A program made the position numbers and the translations under genes. This document shows, piece after piece, positions 10,101-17,830 of a DNA stretch of 22,118 nt. Positions within the stretch are counted from its first letter, which is position 1. Every line of letters begins with the position of its first letter. Below the pieces are notes generated by a model. The model did not search any database, had not been told where the DNA came from, and saw only the letters and a list, made by a program, of their open reading frames with translations. Origin of the DNA: Phoronis australis (lineage: Eukaryota; Phoronida; Phoronidae); contig NMRA01000718.1 of the NCBI GenBank assembly GCA_002633005.1, positions 1-22,118 on the forward strand, in the 5' to 3' direction.

Positions 10101-13100
10101 TGTCAGAGAATTCCAGTTTGGTGTTTGGATCAGCCCAATGTTAAAGCACCATTTTTATGCGCCCACATATTTATATGTGGACGCATTATGCCGTCATCTC
10201 TGTCCGTCCGTCCGTCCGTCCGTCCGTCCGTCCGTCCGTCCGTCCGGGCGGCGTCCGTCCGACGTCTGGCGTCCGGCGTCCGCGGCTCTATCTCCAAAAC
10301 CCTTTGACATACGTTCATGAAATTTGGCACATATGTTCCATTCATGAATGGGACGGCATGCGCGAACTTTCGGATGGATCCGACTACCGGTGTGCCCCCT
10401 AGTGGCAATTTTAGTTTTTTACGCTTACCTTTGTATCTTCAAAAGTCCTGAACGGATTTTCATGAAATTTGGTATGTAGGCACCTAGTAGTGAGATGACG
10501 CTATCCTGCCGTTTTCGGATGGATTCGACATAGTTTGCGCCACCTAGTGGCCATTTTTANAGGCAATACCAGGTTTTGGGAACATTTATTTTTTTTGCAG
10601 TTTATTTTATACATTTTGCATTTTTCTCCTGTTTTCTTGCTTAAGTGGAGCGTTATTTTCACTTCACTTGACTCGTAAAGCGGGCGATCACTGCATCCAC
10701 TGTCAGAGAATTCCAGTTTGGTGTTTGGATCAGCCCAATGTTAAAGCACCATTTTGATAGTTTGAAGCAGGATTGTGTGAATAATGATGATTTCGCTTCC
10801 TCATAGTGGACGCAGTAGTGTGGCTCAGTCCTTGCACATAAATGTGCTCACCAATTTGTAAATCTTTGTAAGTATTGCACCGTAGATGTCACTAGTGTTG
10901 TTTCGTGTCACATGACTGGCCCGCTGCGAAAGGACTCTTCTCACATACAACACACACACCCACACACACTGCTAGTCTACATAATGTAGCTTGGAATGAC
11001 AGCACGGATATTCCTTGTGGGCATGTGGCCCACATTGACTATATGATCGCTGATACATTATGATCATAGCTCTGAATGAGGGAATGTGTCCAGCATCGTG
11101 GTCATAGTTTGGAGTCACTGACCTGAATGTTCACCATGAGATCATGCTCGTCTGCAAATGTACTACACATTTGTCTGCTAGCCTTGTGATCGTAGATGAC
11201 TGCCTCATTGTACCACCGTCAGATTGTGGCTGGGTGCAAGTGTACCGCACACATTGTTGTGTTTGTGATCATGGCTCCATAACTGCCCAGATAGTCGACC
11301 ACTGGATTCTCTGCGCTGCATATTAACTTTTGAGGACTTTATCGCACCTGAGAATGACTGCACAGGTTGTCCACCACCACATAGGGCTTGATCGTCTACA
11401 TCGTCGACTTCAAACTTGCAAGTCCTGTCGTCACTGCTGTAAACGTTGATTCAGAGACTAAATAATGGTACAATGTGTTTGAATGGCCCATCCATCTGGC
11501 TTGCCATAATGTTCCATTGACCCCGTCATCCACCATGTGCACTGCTGTGTCCTGGACGTGTTGTCTGGATGTAGGTATTGCCTGTGGAGCATGCTGCACG
11601 ATCAGCTTGTCAACACACGTAGTAAGGTAGACCTCCATCTCTTGGGGAAGCAATGCCTGGCCTTGGAAGAACATCTAACTGCATCGTTTTAACACCAATC
11701 TGAGTCTACGTTTGCACTGCCCATCCTTGACAGAACATCTAGCTGCGTTGTTTACAGCAACGCATGTCTACACGTCCTCTATCGGATCGACTTTCTATAT
11801 CCCGGGCGTTGCACGTGTGGTTACTACTGGCTGCTAATCACAGTACTTACTGCATGACTTTAGCATGTCTCTCTTTATCACTCGTCCCTACTGACTGGCC
11901 ATTGTGAGCTAGTCCCAGAACTGTCCTGGTTTGTTGGTTCACAGTGCATAATGGTGATCTCAGTCTTGTATGGTCCAACAATGTCTACTTCCATGCCTGG
12001 GCTAGCTCACTCTGTCAACTTCAAGTGCTTGTACTCTACTTTTATTGGTTCTTTATTCTTGTTAGATACTAGTGCCAAAGTGTGGATGTTGTCTGTGGAT
12101 TTCATGGTAAGACTCCTATCCCCCTCTGTGGACAAAACCTGTAATCCTGTTTCTGTTACAAGTGATGACAAGTAACGTTGCTTGCCAGTTTTAGTCTGTT
12201 TTGAAAATGGATCATCTCGTAGTTTGATAAGGAGTGTACAGCTCTGATTAACTTAAACCATGGTATGTTGTAGGTTATATGCCTTGTTGGCACAACTTCA
12301 AAATGATATAGTGAATTGTCATTGTTCGAGTCGAGACATGGCAGTCAACTGTGAGGGTGACCTTGTCTTGCCAGCTGTGTTTCGTGTTTAAATAGTTGCT
12401 TGGATTTATGTGTATTTTTTTCATTGAGTTAACATGATCCACACAGTATGTAGCTGTAATGTCACTGTGTCAATCCAAAATGGTGGCTGCTGATTTCTTG
12501 TCACATATGTGATGCCCTTGTTTGGCTTGTTAAGAGGTTTTATTGGCATGTCTTGCTGCACTTTATCATTACACCAGATTTTTATGCAACATTGCTAAAT
12601 TATGACCTAAATGTTGCATAATTTTGCTCACAGTTATGCTGGTGAATGCATTGCCAGGGTACACACACTTGCTAATGAATGCATTGCCAGGGTACGCAAA
12701 CTTGCTAATGAATGCATTGCCAGGGTATGCACACTTGCTAATGAATGCATTGCCAGAGTACACACACACTTACTGGTGAATGCATTGCCAGGGTACGCAA
12801 ACTTGCTAATGAATGCACACATAGTGAGCCTCCTTTTCAACTTCTCACTCTTTAGTGATGCTAAGTTTGCCAAGGATGGACCACTAGCATTTGACCCGTA
12901 CGCAATATGACTGCATTGCATCTTGATAGCAACTTTTGTTGGCCAACTGGGCAATAACTTCAGTTTGGACCCGACAGTCTAATGTTTTTCGTTGTTAGCC
13001 AGCTTAATGGGGCAAAATGCAGTTTTAATATTTCAATTTTGTCTCTGATTTTGTAATCCCATCACTATTGCTATTAGGGTTGGACGTGTATTGTCTTGAG

Positions 13101-14259
13101 ATATTCTTGTGAATGCAGTTTGTGACAAGGATTTTACAATGATGGCCAGACTGGATGATTCCATTGCATGATTACTGTTCCAAGGCATTGCAAATTATGG
13201 TAGTTCTCGTTTCTTGATTGCATTGTGATTACCACTGGCTTCATTTGAGTTGCCGTTTCGTTCTGTTTCAGATTTCAACCTTGCAGTAGTACCTCTGTGT
13301 TGTTTTAAATTTAGTTTTTGGGAACTGTTGTGAAATTCCTCCTTTGTGAAGATGTGTTCATAGCTGATTAGATTTCATGTTTCTTGGAAAAATACTGTAA
13401 AAAGTAAAATTGTGTTGAAGAGGAAGACTACCGTTTTAGGGTCATTTTTGGTTAAAACACAAATTTCGGGTTATACTAGACAAATTTTGATGGTAACTTA
13501 ATTTCCCTGGGTTTTAATTAATTATGCATGTGTAACTCTGGATGCGACGTCTGCTGCCCTGATCATTTCCCGCCTTTTTTGTTGTAACTTAAAAGCTTAA
13601 AAATGGTTTTCTTATTAAAAAATTTAAAATGAAAATTGCAGTGTAGAAATGGTGGTCCTGACAGTGGTGGATCTTCGTTTTTCGTGACTCTAGGCTTGAT
13701 AGCTGTGTCCCCTCCCCCCTGTGATCACCGGATCCACCCCTTGATGGTGCCCTATCGCTGCTAGCTGAGGTCTTTGTTTTATGTAGGATTTTAAGGTGCA
13801 CTCCGCTTAATTAAAGGGGAATTCCAACAATAGGGGTCCCACTGTACTGGGAGGAGGGGGTTGCTTGGGAGATCCACTGTTGTCTAAGAAATGCATAGAG
13901 GTAGTGAGACCAATCTGCTTATTAGGCTTTCTTTGCTAGTCTTTGTAAGACAGGTCTTTTCATCCATAAATGAACTAAACACTCATGAAGACTGAAGTGT
14001 ATAGGTTTGTTTTACTACCATTTAAAGCTATTTTCACTCATCATGTATTGATATTTATTAGAGCATGCCAGTTACTACCTGTTGTGTTGTGTGACTTCTG
14101 CATGGTCTTTTATTATTTTGTAGGTCCATTCCGGATATGCCATCAAGGGAGTCTAGCTTTAACTTGGAGGCCGGCGAATCTCAAGCGACAGCATTCAGTC
14201 AAGAAATGTTGGCTTGGTATGAAGACAGCCAGGATGCTGGCTCGGCCACACTAGTCTGA
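989..14259 (+). CDS. FRMD4: FRMD4A/B-like scaffold protein, 3' part (spliced gene)
   Basis: This is the overall span of the 3' half of one spliced gene, with exons 989-1132, 2009-2081, 5381-5472, 6643-6779, 7553-8983 and 14124-14259. Every junction keeps frame: phases 0, 1, 0, 2, 2. The first two exons encode a basic heptad-type coiled coil (ITQAAKKLAEE, then KEIQERLEEARRKAGK), recalling the cytohesin-binding region shared by FRMD4A, FRMD4B and INAVA. The spacing and the end of the coil resemble FRMD4 more. In vertebrates FRMD4A links the Par3 polarity complex to cytohesin and Arf6 at epithelial junctions; that role here is inference. The rest is low-complexity Ser/Pro/Tyr-rich tail. The start codon and FERM domain would be upstream, outside the window. 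Assignment comes from recognition of the coiled coil only. The tail cannot be assigned by eye. Confidence 0.72.
1133..2008 (+). other. Intron A-B
   Basis: An 876-bp intron with donor GTAACG and acceptor TTTGTAG at 2002-2008. Apart from an isolated AATAAA near 1398 and ordinary AT-rich sequence I see no gene, repeat or RNA in it. The minus-strand frame at 1125-1418 looks like a chance opening. Confidence 0.75.
2009..2081 (+). CDS. FRMD4: Exon B: end of the coiled coil
   Basis: The exon is 73 bp, entering in phase 0 and leaving in phase 1, with a consensus donor A|GTAAGT. It encodes LKEIQERLEEARRKAGKSES followed by IKTD. Joined to exon A it makes NKAVTK-LKEIQERLEEARRKAGK, a continuous charged helix ending in a basic RRKAGK stretch. 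That order is what I expect at the C-terminal end of the FRMD4-type cytohesin-binding coil. The exon is too short to be found as an open frame alone. It is supported by the splice sites, by frame continuity with exon C and by its fit to the family pattern. Confidence 0.83.
3365..3456 (+). other. Cryptic or poison exon candidate
   Basis: A 92-bp segment is framed by a good acceptor (CTCCTGTTGCAG) and a good donor (CACG|GTAAAT). Entered from exon B in phase 1 it reads only 13 whole codons before a TAA, so its inclusion would truncate the protein. Its length also breaks frame into exon C. It could be a poison exon or a chance pairing of splice-like motifs. Confidence 0.2.
3504..3561. repeat. Tandem duplication, 29 bp x 2
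   Basis: Two identical adjacent 29-bp copies, 3504-3532 and 3533-3561, have the core GCCCGCTATCCTCGGCCCAG and are followed by a partial third start (TGTTG). They lie within intron B-C. Confidence 0.95.
3595..4508. repeat. Large direct duplication, copy 2 (intronic)
   Basis: This is the counterpart of 1-914, about 99.7 % identical. The match ends at 4508, where copy 1 meets the N. It is the copy in natural context, inside intron B-C, with continuous sequence on both sides. Confidence 0.93.
4577..4951. mobile_element. MITE-like element with 40-bp terminal inverted repeats
   Basis: The left arm 4577-4616 and right arm 4912-4951 are imperfect inverted repeats. Both read inward CAATGGG, then AGGTGGCGCTTGTGAAG, with the innermost 17 bases identical. 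Similarity may extend about 10 bases outward (TTAG at 4567 and CTAA at 4961). The 375-bp unit has no transposase, so it looks like a non-autonomous element. No clear target-site duplication can be fixed by eye. It carries three near-matches to the CTCF consensus (4595-4608, 4713-4726, 4920-4933). The minus-strand frame inside it is probably chance. Confidence 0.75.
5381..5472 (+). CDS. FRMD4: Exon C: linker after the coiled coil
   Basis: The exon is 92 bp, entering in phase 1 and leaving in phase 0. The acceptor is strong (TCTTTTACAG) and the donor weaker (AAA|GTATGC). In the frame set by exon B it encodes KPASPANSPAVRRHHLQEDD, then RSKVSVRSLPK, a polar segment with SP motifs. A second frame is also open (beginning NPPLLPTRRQ), but it would enter exon D in a frame that stops after six codons. 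Exon D is open in only one frame, and that frame needs the KPASP reading. The phase logic therefore fixes both the exon and its frame. Confidence 0.75.
5473..6642 (+). other. Intron C-D
   Basis: A 1170-bp intron ending TTATTTTTTAG at 6632-6642. Its first half is largely a degenerate tandem array. From about 6060 to 6630 I see only unremarkable AT-rich sequence. Confidence 0.7.
5560..6060. repeat. Degenerate tandem array, about 100-bp unit
   Basis: The best units start at 5708, 5808 and 5911 (periods 100 and 103). They share the blocks CATGTTCC, AGTCTTGT, ACAAACGCATGTTTCTAGTC and GTGTTCTCCCAA. Weaker copies lie before (TCTAGTTAGTC near 5574) and after (CATGTTTTAGTCAACCCCGG near 5934). A related stretch (GCATGTTC) begins right at the donor of exon C. 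It is probably an old intronic minisatellite. Confidence 0.8.
6643..6779 (+). CDS. FRMD4: Exon D: Ser/Arg-rich linker
   Basis: The exon is 137 bp, entering in phase 0 and leaving in phase 2, with a consensus donor CG|GTAAGT. It encodes VEIVEVERQRRSSSSS, then RSSARSGSPTTGSP and HHRSRGSTPSPVPA. The segment is basic and rich in Ser-Pro and Thr-Pro, with poly-Ser and RS dipeptides. It is predicted disordered and a likely target of proline-directed or basophilic kinases. The other two frames stop within the first seven codons, so the reading is unambiguous. The phase-2 end fits exon F directly: CG plus A gives Arg, then VASRGG. Confidence 0.82.
6984..7036 (+). CDS. FRMD4: Exon E: optional or cryptic exon
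   Basis: A good acceptor (TGATTGCAG) opens a frame continuing exon D as RTPNLGLVASPTTDYITA. The only donor that keeps frame is CTT|GTGTAA at 7037, which is poor. It would need the second AG of the exon F acceptor, 7555 instead of 7553. Without that splice the frame reaches a TGA at 7057-7059, with an AATAAA at 7240, so the segment could instead be a short alternative last exon. The peptide looks coding-like (PNLG, SPTTDY). Constitutive use is doubtful. Confidence 0.35.
7043..7552 (+). other. Intron sequence before exon F
   Basis: AT-rich intron with a TG dinucleotide run near 7512 and a pyrimidine tract ending TTTTGTTTTCAG at 7541-7552. It holds AATAAA at 7240-7245, which could serve a short transcript ending in exon E. 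No other feature is seen. Confidence 0.6.
7553..8983 (+). CDS. FRMD4: Exon F: long disordered Tyr/Ser/Pro-rich tail
   Basis: This is a 1.4-kb exon with acceptor TTTTCAG|A and donor ATAG|GTTAGT at 8984. It encodes 476 residues from VASRGGYMPSS onward, with Tyr, Ser, Pro, Arg and Asp dominant and no globular domain visible. There are many SP and TP sites (TPTPLAK, SPVYSPY, STPSESTGSDS). Two SLER repeats with His/Arg-rich tails lie near residues 103 and 118 of the exon. The short motif PYEIADYYKYSERVRKQR near residues 361-378 (about 8634-8687) looks the most conservation-worthy. Tyr-rich repeats suggest phosphotyrosine or scaffold binding, but that is inference. The frame has no stop for about 1.5 kb, whereas the other five frames break up. 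It could also be read through the donor to 9083. Confidence 0.88.
8984..9083 (+). CDS. FRMD4: Read-through C-terminus of exon F (alternative end)
   Basis: If the donor at 8984 is not used the frame runs 33 codons further to TGA at 9081-9083. The peptide LVSSPPSSPTTRFYSVPT ends in the short amphipathic stretch GTVEALKQKFTNKN. Base composition here still looks coding (GC-rich third positions in TCC TCG CCC), so this is unlikely to be random retained intron. A second, weaker donor, AAAA|GTTTAC at 9065, is also in phase 2 and would join to exon G after VEALKQK. Three ends are thus possible: stop at 9083, splice at 8983, or splice at 9064. Confidence 0.6.
9084..9960 (+). other. 3' UTR of the read-through form, or intron F-G
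   Basis: AT-rich sequence without a further coding signal. I found no canonical AATAAA between 9084 and 14123. A separate transcript ending after 9083 would therefore need a variant signal. Confidence 0.6.
9213..9308. repeat. Tandem duplication, 48 bp x 2
   Basis: Copies 9213-9260 and 9261-9308 differ at one base (GTGCCCATAC against GTGCCTATAC). Both begin TTTGTTTTGACTG and end AGTAGTTGTC. It is a recent local slippage event. Confidence 0.95.
9961..10155. repeat. Allelic duplication, copy 1 (filled site)
   Basis: Matches 10561-10755 at a constant offset of 600, with about four differences in 195 bases. The match ends exactly where the (GTCC)n element begins. This copy is therefore the flank of an occupied insertion site. 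Confidence 0.9.
10156..10559 (+). mobile_element. Non-autonomous (GTCC)n-bearing element, 3' end missing
   Basis: The element starts with a near-perfect hairpin. Arms 10157-10170 and 10173-10186 read ATGCGCCCACATAT and its complement, with one mismatch. A (GTCC)n run of about 11 units follows at 10202-10246, then two diverged tandem units starting at 10291 and 10436 (period 145). Both units contain TTCATGAAATTTGG, TTTCGGATGGAT and an inverted CTCF-like motif. Hairpin, then CCGT/ACGG microsatellite, then tandem units of roughly 150 bp recalls the pearl/HINE-type Helitron-related elements of bivalves; that link is from memory. The other allele, right of the N, lacks it. No coding capacity is seen. 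The element is cut off by the N at 10560. Confidence 0.8.
10560..10560. other. Contig join (single N)
   Basis: The sequence to the right restarts a segment already seen at 9961. The left contig ends inside a mobile element, a common cause of assembly breaks. Confidence 0.85.
10561..10755. repeat. Allelic duplication, copy 2 (empty site)
   Basis: Counterpart of 9961-10155, beginning directly after the N. At 10756 it continues with GATAGTTTGAAG, so this allele shows the site without the (GTCC)n element. Confidence 0.9.
10756..12643. other. Intronic or intergenic stretch without a gene
   Basis: No convincing exon is visible. From about 11060 to 11280 a loose GATCATAGCTC-like motif recurs at irregular spacing (11062, 11101, 11139, 11187, 11267). 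An imperfect pair of AGAACATCTA blocks lies at 11667 and 11741. The minus-strand 92-codon frame at 11396-11674 is not recognisable as a protein. Confidence 0.6.
12644..12820. repeat. 33-bp minisatellite, about 5.3 copies
   Basis: Unit starts (GAATGCATTGCCAGGGTA) lie at 12644, 12677, 12710, 12743, 12778 and 12811. The spacing is 33, 33, 33, 35 and 33. The last copy is partial and breaks off at GAATGCACAC. Units contain the alternating CACACACTT or CGCAAACTT block plus GCTAAT. Because 33 is divisible by three, several frames stay open on both strands and give 11-residue repeats. I treat these as by-products. Confidence 0.95.
12821..14123 (+). other. Remainder of intron F-G
   Basis: AT-rich, with TTAATTAATTATGCATG near 13515 and a pyrimidine-rich acceptor TTTTATTATTTTGTAG at 14108-14123. 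I see no exon or RNA gene here. Confidence 0.6.
14124..14259 (+). CDS. FRMD4: Exon G: short last exon with PDZ-binding C-terminus
   Basis: A 136-bp last coding exon. Its acceptor is TATTATTTTGTAG and it enters in phase 2, matching the donor at 8984 exactly (AG plus G gives Arg). It encodes SIPDMPSRESSFNLEAGESQ, then ATAFSQEMLAWYEDSQDAGS and ends ATLV followed by TGA at 14257-14259. The acidic, Trp-containing segment FSQEMLAWYED could form a short helix. The final T-L-V fits a class I PDZ ligand (Ser/Thr at -2, Val at 0). That suits a scaffold whose vertebrate relative works with PDZ-containing Par3, though the partner is inference. Because the start is TTT-poor and too short to stand out, the exon is easily missed. 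Evidence is splice-site quality, phase match and coding-like composition. Confidence 0.75.
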
Positions 14260-15519
14260 AGTGCGTCCCTGCCGGTGCCATATCGAGGCCTGGATATGTG
14301 TCGCTTGGAAGGCCACTCTGCCACTCTAATCTTGACTTCCATTAATGACAAGGGCCCCTTCTGGCTTGGTAGCAAGTCCCTTTCTACTGGGGCGTTCACG
14401 GGAGTCCTCATAATTGTACCTTATGATGTGTTCTCAAGAGAATTCGGCAACAAATATCTGCTGTTGCAGCAACTAGAAATGTACCGTGGAGGAATAAGTT
14501 TGCCATGTGTTAAGCAAGAAGCAGGGGCGTTCCTTATGGGTATGCACAACTGTATGTGTGTACCACTGAGAGAAGTAGGTAGAGGACACAGTAAGTGATT
14601 GAGGTGGCTGGGTGCCAATACTCAGTGGTTCTCAGGAAACTTGATTCAAATGCCACTTTTCCATTAATACTGAAGAACAACTGAGGAGACGACATCATTC
14701 CCTTTGTGAATGTTGGACCAGGATGTCCTTCATATGTTATCTCTGTCGCAATCTGCGTAGCGTAAGTGAACACGGCAATATCATAGTCACCCATATCCAT
14801 GAATCCAGACCTGCAGGGCCATCTGTGTGTTAACCAGATTTGTTCTCTTGACTTTTGAAGGCTGGCCATCCATGTGACAATGTGTAGTTACGGCAATCTG
14901 AATGTAAATGTCAATTGGCAGAAATAATCTTTGAAGTATGTATGGTAGACAAAATGGACACATTGGTAACTCAAGTACCTGTACAATAATTTAAACCGCC
15001 ATATGCCTGCCTCCCATCACCGGAATCCACTTACCATTACGAAATTGGCTTCAAATTGTTCCTTAGTCAAACTGGAGGTGATTTCGAGGTTTCGAAAAAA
15101 CTGACAGTATTAATTATTGAATCATAAGCTCTGTGTCAAATATTTGAAGACAGATTTTTTTGTGTCCCGTGGCACACTGGAGAAACGTTTCACTGGTTTA
15201 TAAACAATGTCTTATCTTGAAATATGAACTTGTTCAGTCAGCTGAAAGTACAAAGCAGTTAAACGGATTACCCAGTTACACCGACACATAAGGCTAAACT
15301 TTCGTCCGTATTTCTCTTAACATCTACCGTTTTGCAAGCTTGGATATTGCCTGGTTGTAGTGTATATGAAAATACATTGCCTGTGCTTTGCACTGTTGAT
15401 GGAGGCTTTTGAAGAAAATGTTGATTATTCTTTCACCACATATTTAGAAGGAATTTTTTTGCCAATAGAGGCCTCTGTGTTGAGATTATGTAAAGTAGGA
15501 ATGCAGTTCTTTCTTTCAC

Positions 15520-15740
15520 CCTCCACGTGACTGAGGAAGGTCGGGTCCAAGTATACTGTGAGCAGTAATGTACCTATAGGAGGATCTGTGAGGAAGGTCA
15601 GGTGTATATCCAGTATGTATGTCAGCTGTGATGTACATGTACATGTACATATAGGAGGATCTGTGAGGAAGGTTGAGTGTAGCTCCGGTTTTAATGTTAG
15701 CAATGACATGTCTACAGGAGGATCTGTGGGAAGGTCTGGT
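15520..15740. repeat. Degenerate tandem repeat, 63-75 bp unit
   Basis: The phrase AGGAGGATCTGTG recurs at about 15579, 15654 and 15717, each followed by a GGAAGGT block. A partial earlier copy (CTGAGGAAGGTCGGGT) lies near 15531. A TGTACA run near 15632-15650 lengthens one unit. It encodes the phrase GGSVRKV twice on the plus strand, probably as a side effect. Confidence 0.8.
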
Positions 15741-16624
15741 GTAGATCCAGTGTCACTGTCCACAGTGATTGGTCTATTGATGTTGGTCTCTCTCTAGAGA
15801 CAAAGAGATATCAAACACTGAAACCAGTAGCTGTCAAGTCCTATTACTCTACAAGTGCTCTAGATTTCTGGATTTAGTAATTTATTCGTGATCAAGTGGC
15901 TGATGGTATGCCCTGATTCAACTCTGGTTCATGCTCACAGATCTGTTGTTGTGGCTGTATTCCTTTGTTCAGCTTATATCTTCTGAAATGTACACATAAT
16001 TCAGTAAAGAGAGCTTTGCATTTTAGTTTTCATCTTTTACTTGGACACCAAAAGTTTTATTACGATTATACAGAAGTTTTTGAAAAAAGATGACAAATTT
16101 CATTGAAATTGTGCGACTTTGTCAGACTTATGACAAATAATTGGATGAAAAATACACGAAATGTGTTTAAAATGAAATTTCACCTTTTTTCAACAATTAG
16201 AAGTTTTACCAACTTTTTTTTGTGAACTGCTGTATTTGTCTCACTGATTGACAAGAGGATGTTCAAACGTGAGATGTTAATCGAAAATCAACCAATGGCG
16301 ATGATAGATCAAACTTTTTAATTCTTTCTGCTCAGTTTTCGAGAAATGTCACAAGTGAAATTTGGTGGTTGAATCCTCCCACACACTATTGTTATCTTTC
16401 GTGTTGTTAGATATGGCTAGATAAGTATTTTCGGAAGAAATGTAAGCACAGGTCAAGGGAATTCGAAGTACAGTGCTGATTTTAGAGTGCTTCACTGAAG
16501 TTCTCTCTGTGCCCGGTAGGTATCTCTGAAAGAAGTACTGGCGGTGTGCAACATGATTTTTTACAAATGTAATTATTCCTATTTTGCCAACGTGGTGTAT
16601 GTATTTGTAAACAATGAACACTGA

Positions 16625-16630
16625 AATAAA
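16625..16630 (+). terminator. FRMD4: Polyadenylation signal AATAAA
   Basis: This is the first canonical AATAAA after exon G. A GT-rich stretch (TGCTTGTGTTGTTAATAGTG) follows 20-40 bases downstream, as expected for a cleavage site around 16645-16650. Confidence 0.6.
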
Positions 16631-16650
16631 AAGCCTATGTTCTGAGACGT

Positions 16651-17498
16651 GCTTGTGTTGTTAATAGTGTAACTCTGTCTCCAATGAGTTCTGTTGCTGA
16701 TTATAGTTTGTTGAAAACTTGACATTGGGGGAGGTCGCTGGATGCAATTCACTTTGCCAGTACTTAGTTGCAAATACTTAGTCCTAGTTTTTAGTGATCC
16801 TATTGTAAGCGCCTCAAGTCGGCACTGAAATGGCGCAAAAATGGCTGTGGGCCACAAAACTATCGGAGCATTATTTTCCTTTTTGTTAATCAGCTCTGTA
16901 GTGGGCGTAGACGCACGGCGCAGACAACCACCTTTTGGCATTTGAACGTAGCGCCTACGCACCGTAAGTTACGTTCAGTGCTCAAGGTGATACGGTGTGC
17001 TTATGGCGCCTACTTACCTATAGTTTTACCACTACAGCACTGGTTGATATGTTACATTTCTAAAGATCACTGTGAAAGACGGAGCTGTAAAAATATGCAT
17101 AACACGTGACCATTATATTTCCATTAGCTGGTAGCTCCGAGTTACTTTTAATGTACGTGTAACCCATGACTTAAAAATTAAATCTGTTATTAGGTACACG
17201 AGGACATTGACACAAAGTTCAATGCTACAAATAGTGAGATGGTTGCCGGTGTCGCGTTGAACAATGTCCCTCGTCATTCGTCGGATCACATGTTCCTTGA
17301 CAAACTCATGAATTTGTATGGAGTAGAATAATTCCAAACATTACCTGCTAAAATGACTAGATCTGAGATATGAGCACGTATGCATTTCCGTTTAAACATG
17401 AATTCATCTTCAATACTCCTACAAGTGGTGCTTACACCGCAGAGCAAATGGCAGCTACGCTTACCCCGTTATGATTTGCGCATCAAAATCTGTGTCGT
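16651..17498. other. Gene-free stretch with nested inverted repeats
   Basis: Around 16943-16977 TGAACGTA and TACGTTCA form an 8-bp perfect inverted pair. Inside and beyond it, GCGCCTACGCACCGTA (16951-16966) is imperfectly inverted at about 16991-17008 (TACGGTGTGC, GGCGC). These may be ends of an old element. I see no coding region. Confidence 0.5.
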
Positions 17499-17830
17499 GC
17501 TAGCGGGATTTTTCGTAGATAAGCCAATTTCTTGACGTTGACCTTTTTAACTTAAAAATGTGTTTTTCAAATTTATGTTAATAAATGAATAGTTCGCCAG
17601 CACATTGTTCGTTTTCATAAATTGAATGCTCCACAAAACTGAATTTGTGACAAAAAGTTGACTATGAGTGAGTTATTAAGAGGAAATTTGCCGAATAAAT
17701 GCCCCACTATCTGGACACTTGATGCCAGAATTTTTAACGTGAAATGATAAACGCCCACTGGGCTTACTCAGCATTATTTTCCTAATAAACGCCCATCGGG
17801 TGAGCTTGTCTATGGAATGATAAACGAGTG
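17499..17830. mobile_element. MITE, diverged copy 1
   Basis: It begins GCTAGCGGGATTTTTCGTAG and ends near AATAAACGCCCATCGGG (17783-17800) plus a decayed inverted end. It shares order and blocks with 19772-20102: GTGTTTTT, TTAATAAA, an identical 28-bp core at 17635-17662, GAGGAAATTT, CGAATAAA and CTGGACAC. There is no coding capacity. Confidence 0.65.

Larger units (their letters stand above)
14260..16650 (+). other. FRMD4: Probable 3' UTR
   Basis: This runs from the stop codon of exon G to just past the first canonical AATAAA on the plus strand. No splice-linked coding exon is seen. The open frames at 14275-14598 (plus) and 14534-14869 (minus) carry no recognisable motif. Confidence 0.55.

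Noticed and set aside
10130-10408. Frames with RTDG or RPSV repeats
   Set aside because: They are translations of the (GTCC)n microsatellite.
11396-11674. 92-codon minus-strand frame
   Set aside because: No recognisable motif or splice context; it lies within the intron F-G interval.
12644-12820. CRISPR-like regular repeat
   Set aside because: There are no variable spacers; the whole 33-bp unit repeats head to tail, and the window is eukaryotic.
12569-12954. Genes encoding 11-residue repeats on either strand
   Set aside because: Open frames are the expected result of a stop-free unit whose length is a multiple of three. No splice or start context supports them.
13816-13825. Perfect NF-kappaB-type site GGGGAATTCC
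   Set aside because: A single short motif in an intron without supporting context; likely by chance.
14275-14598. 107-codon plus-strand frame after exon G
   Set aside because: It begins 15 bases after a convincing stop codon, in the probable 3' UTR, and shows no domain.
16579-16962. 127-codon minus-strand frame
   Set aside because: It overlaps the polyadenylation region and inverted repeats, with no family resemblance.
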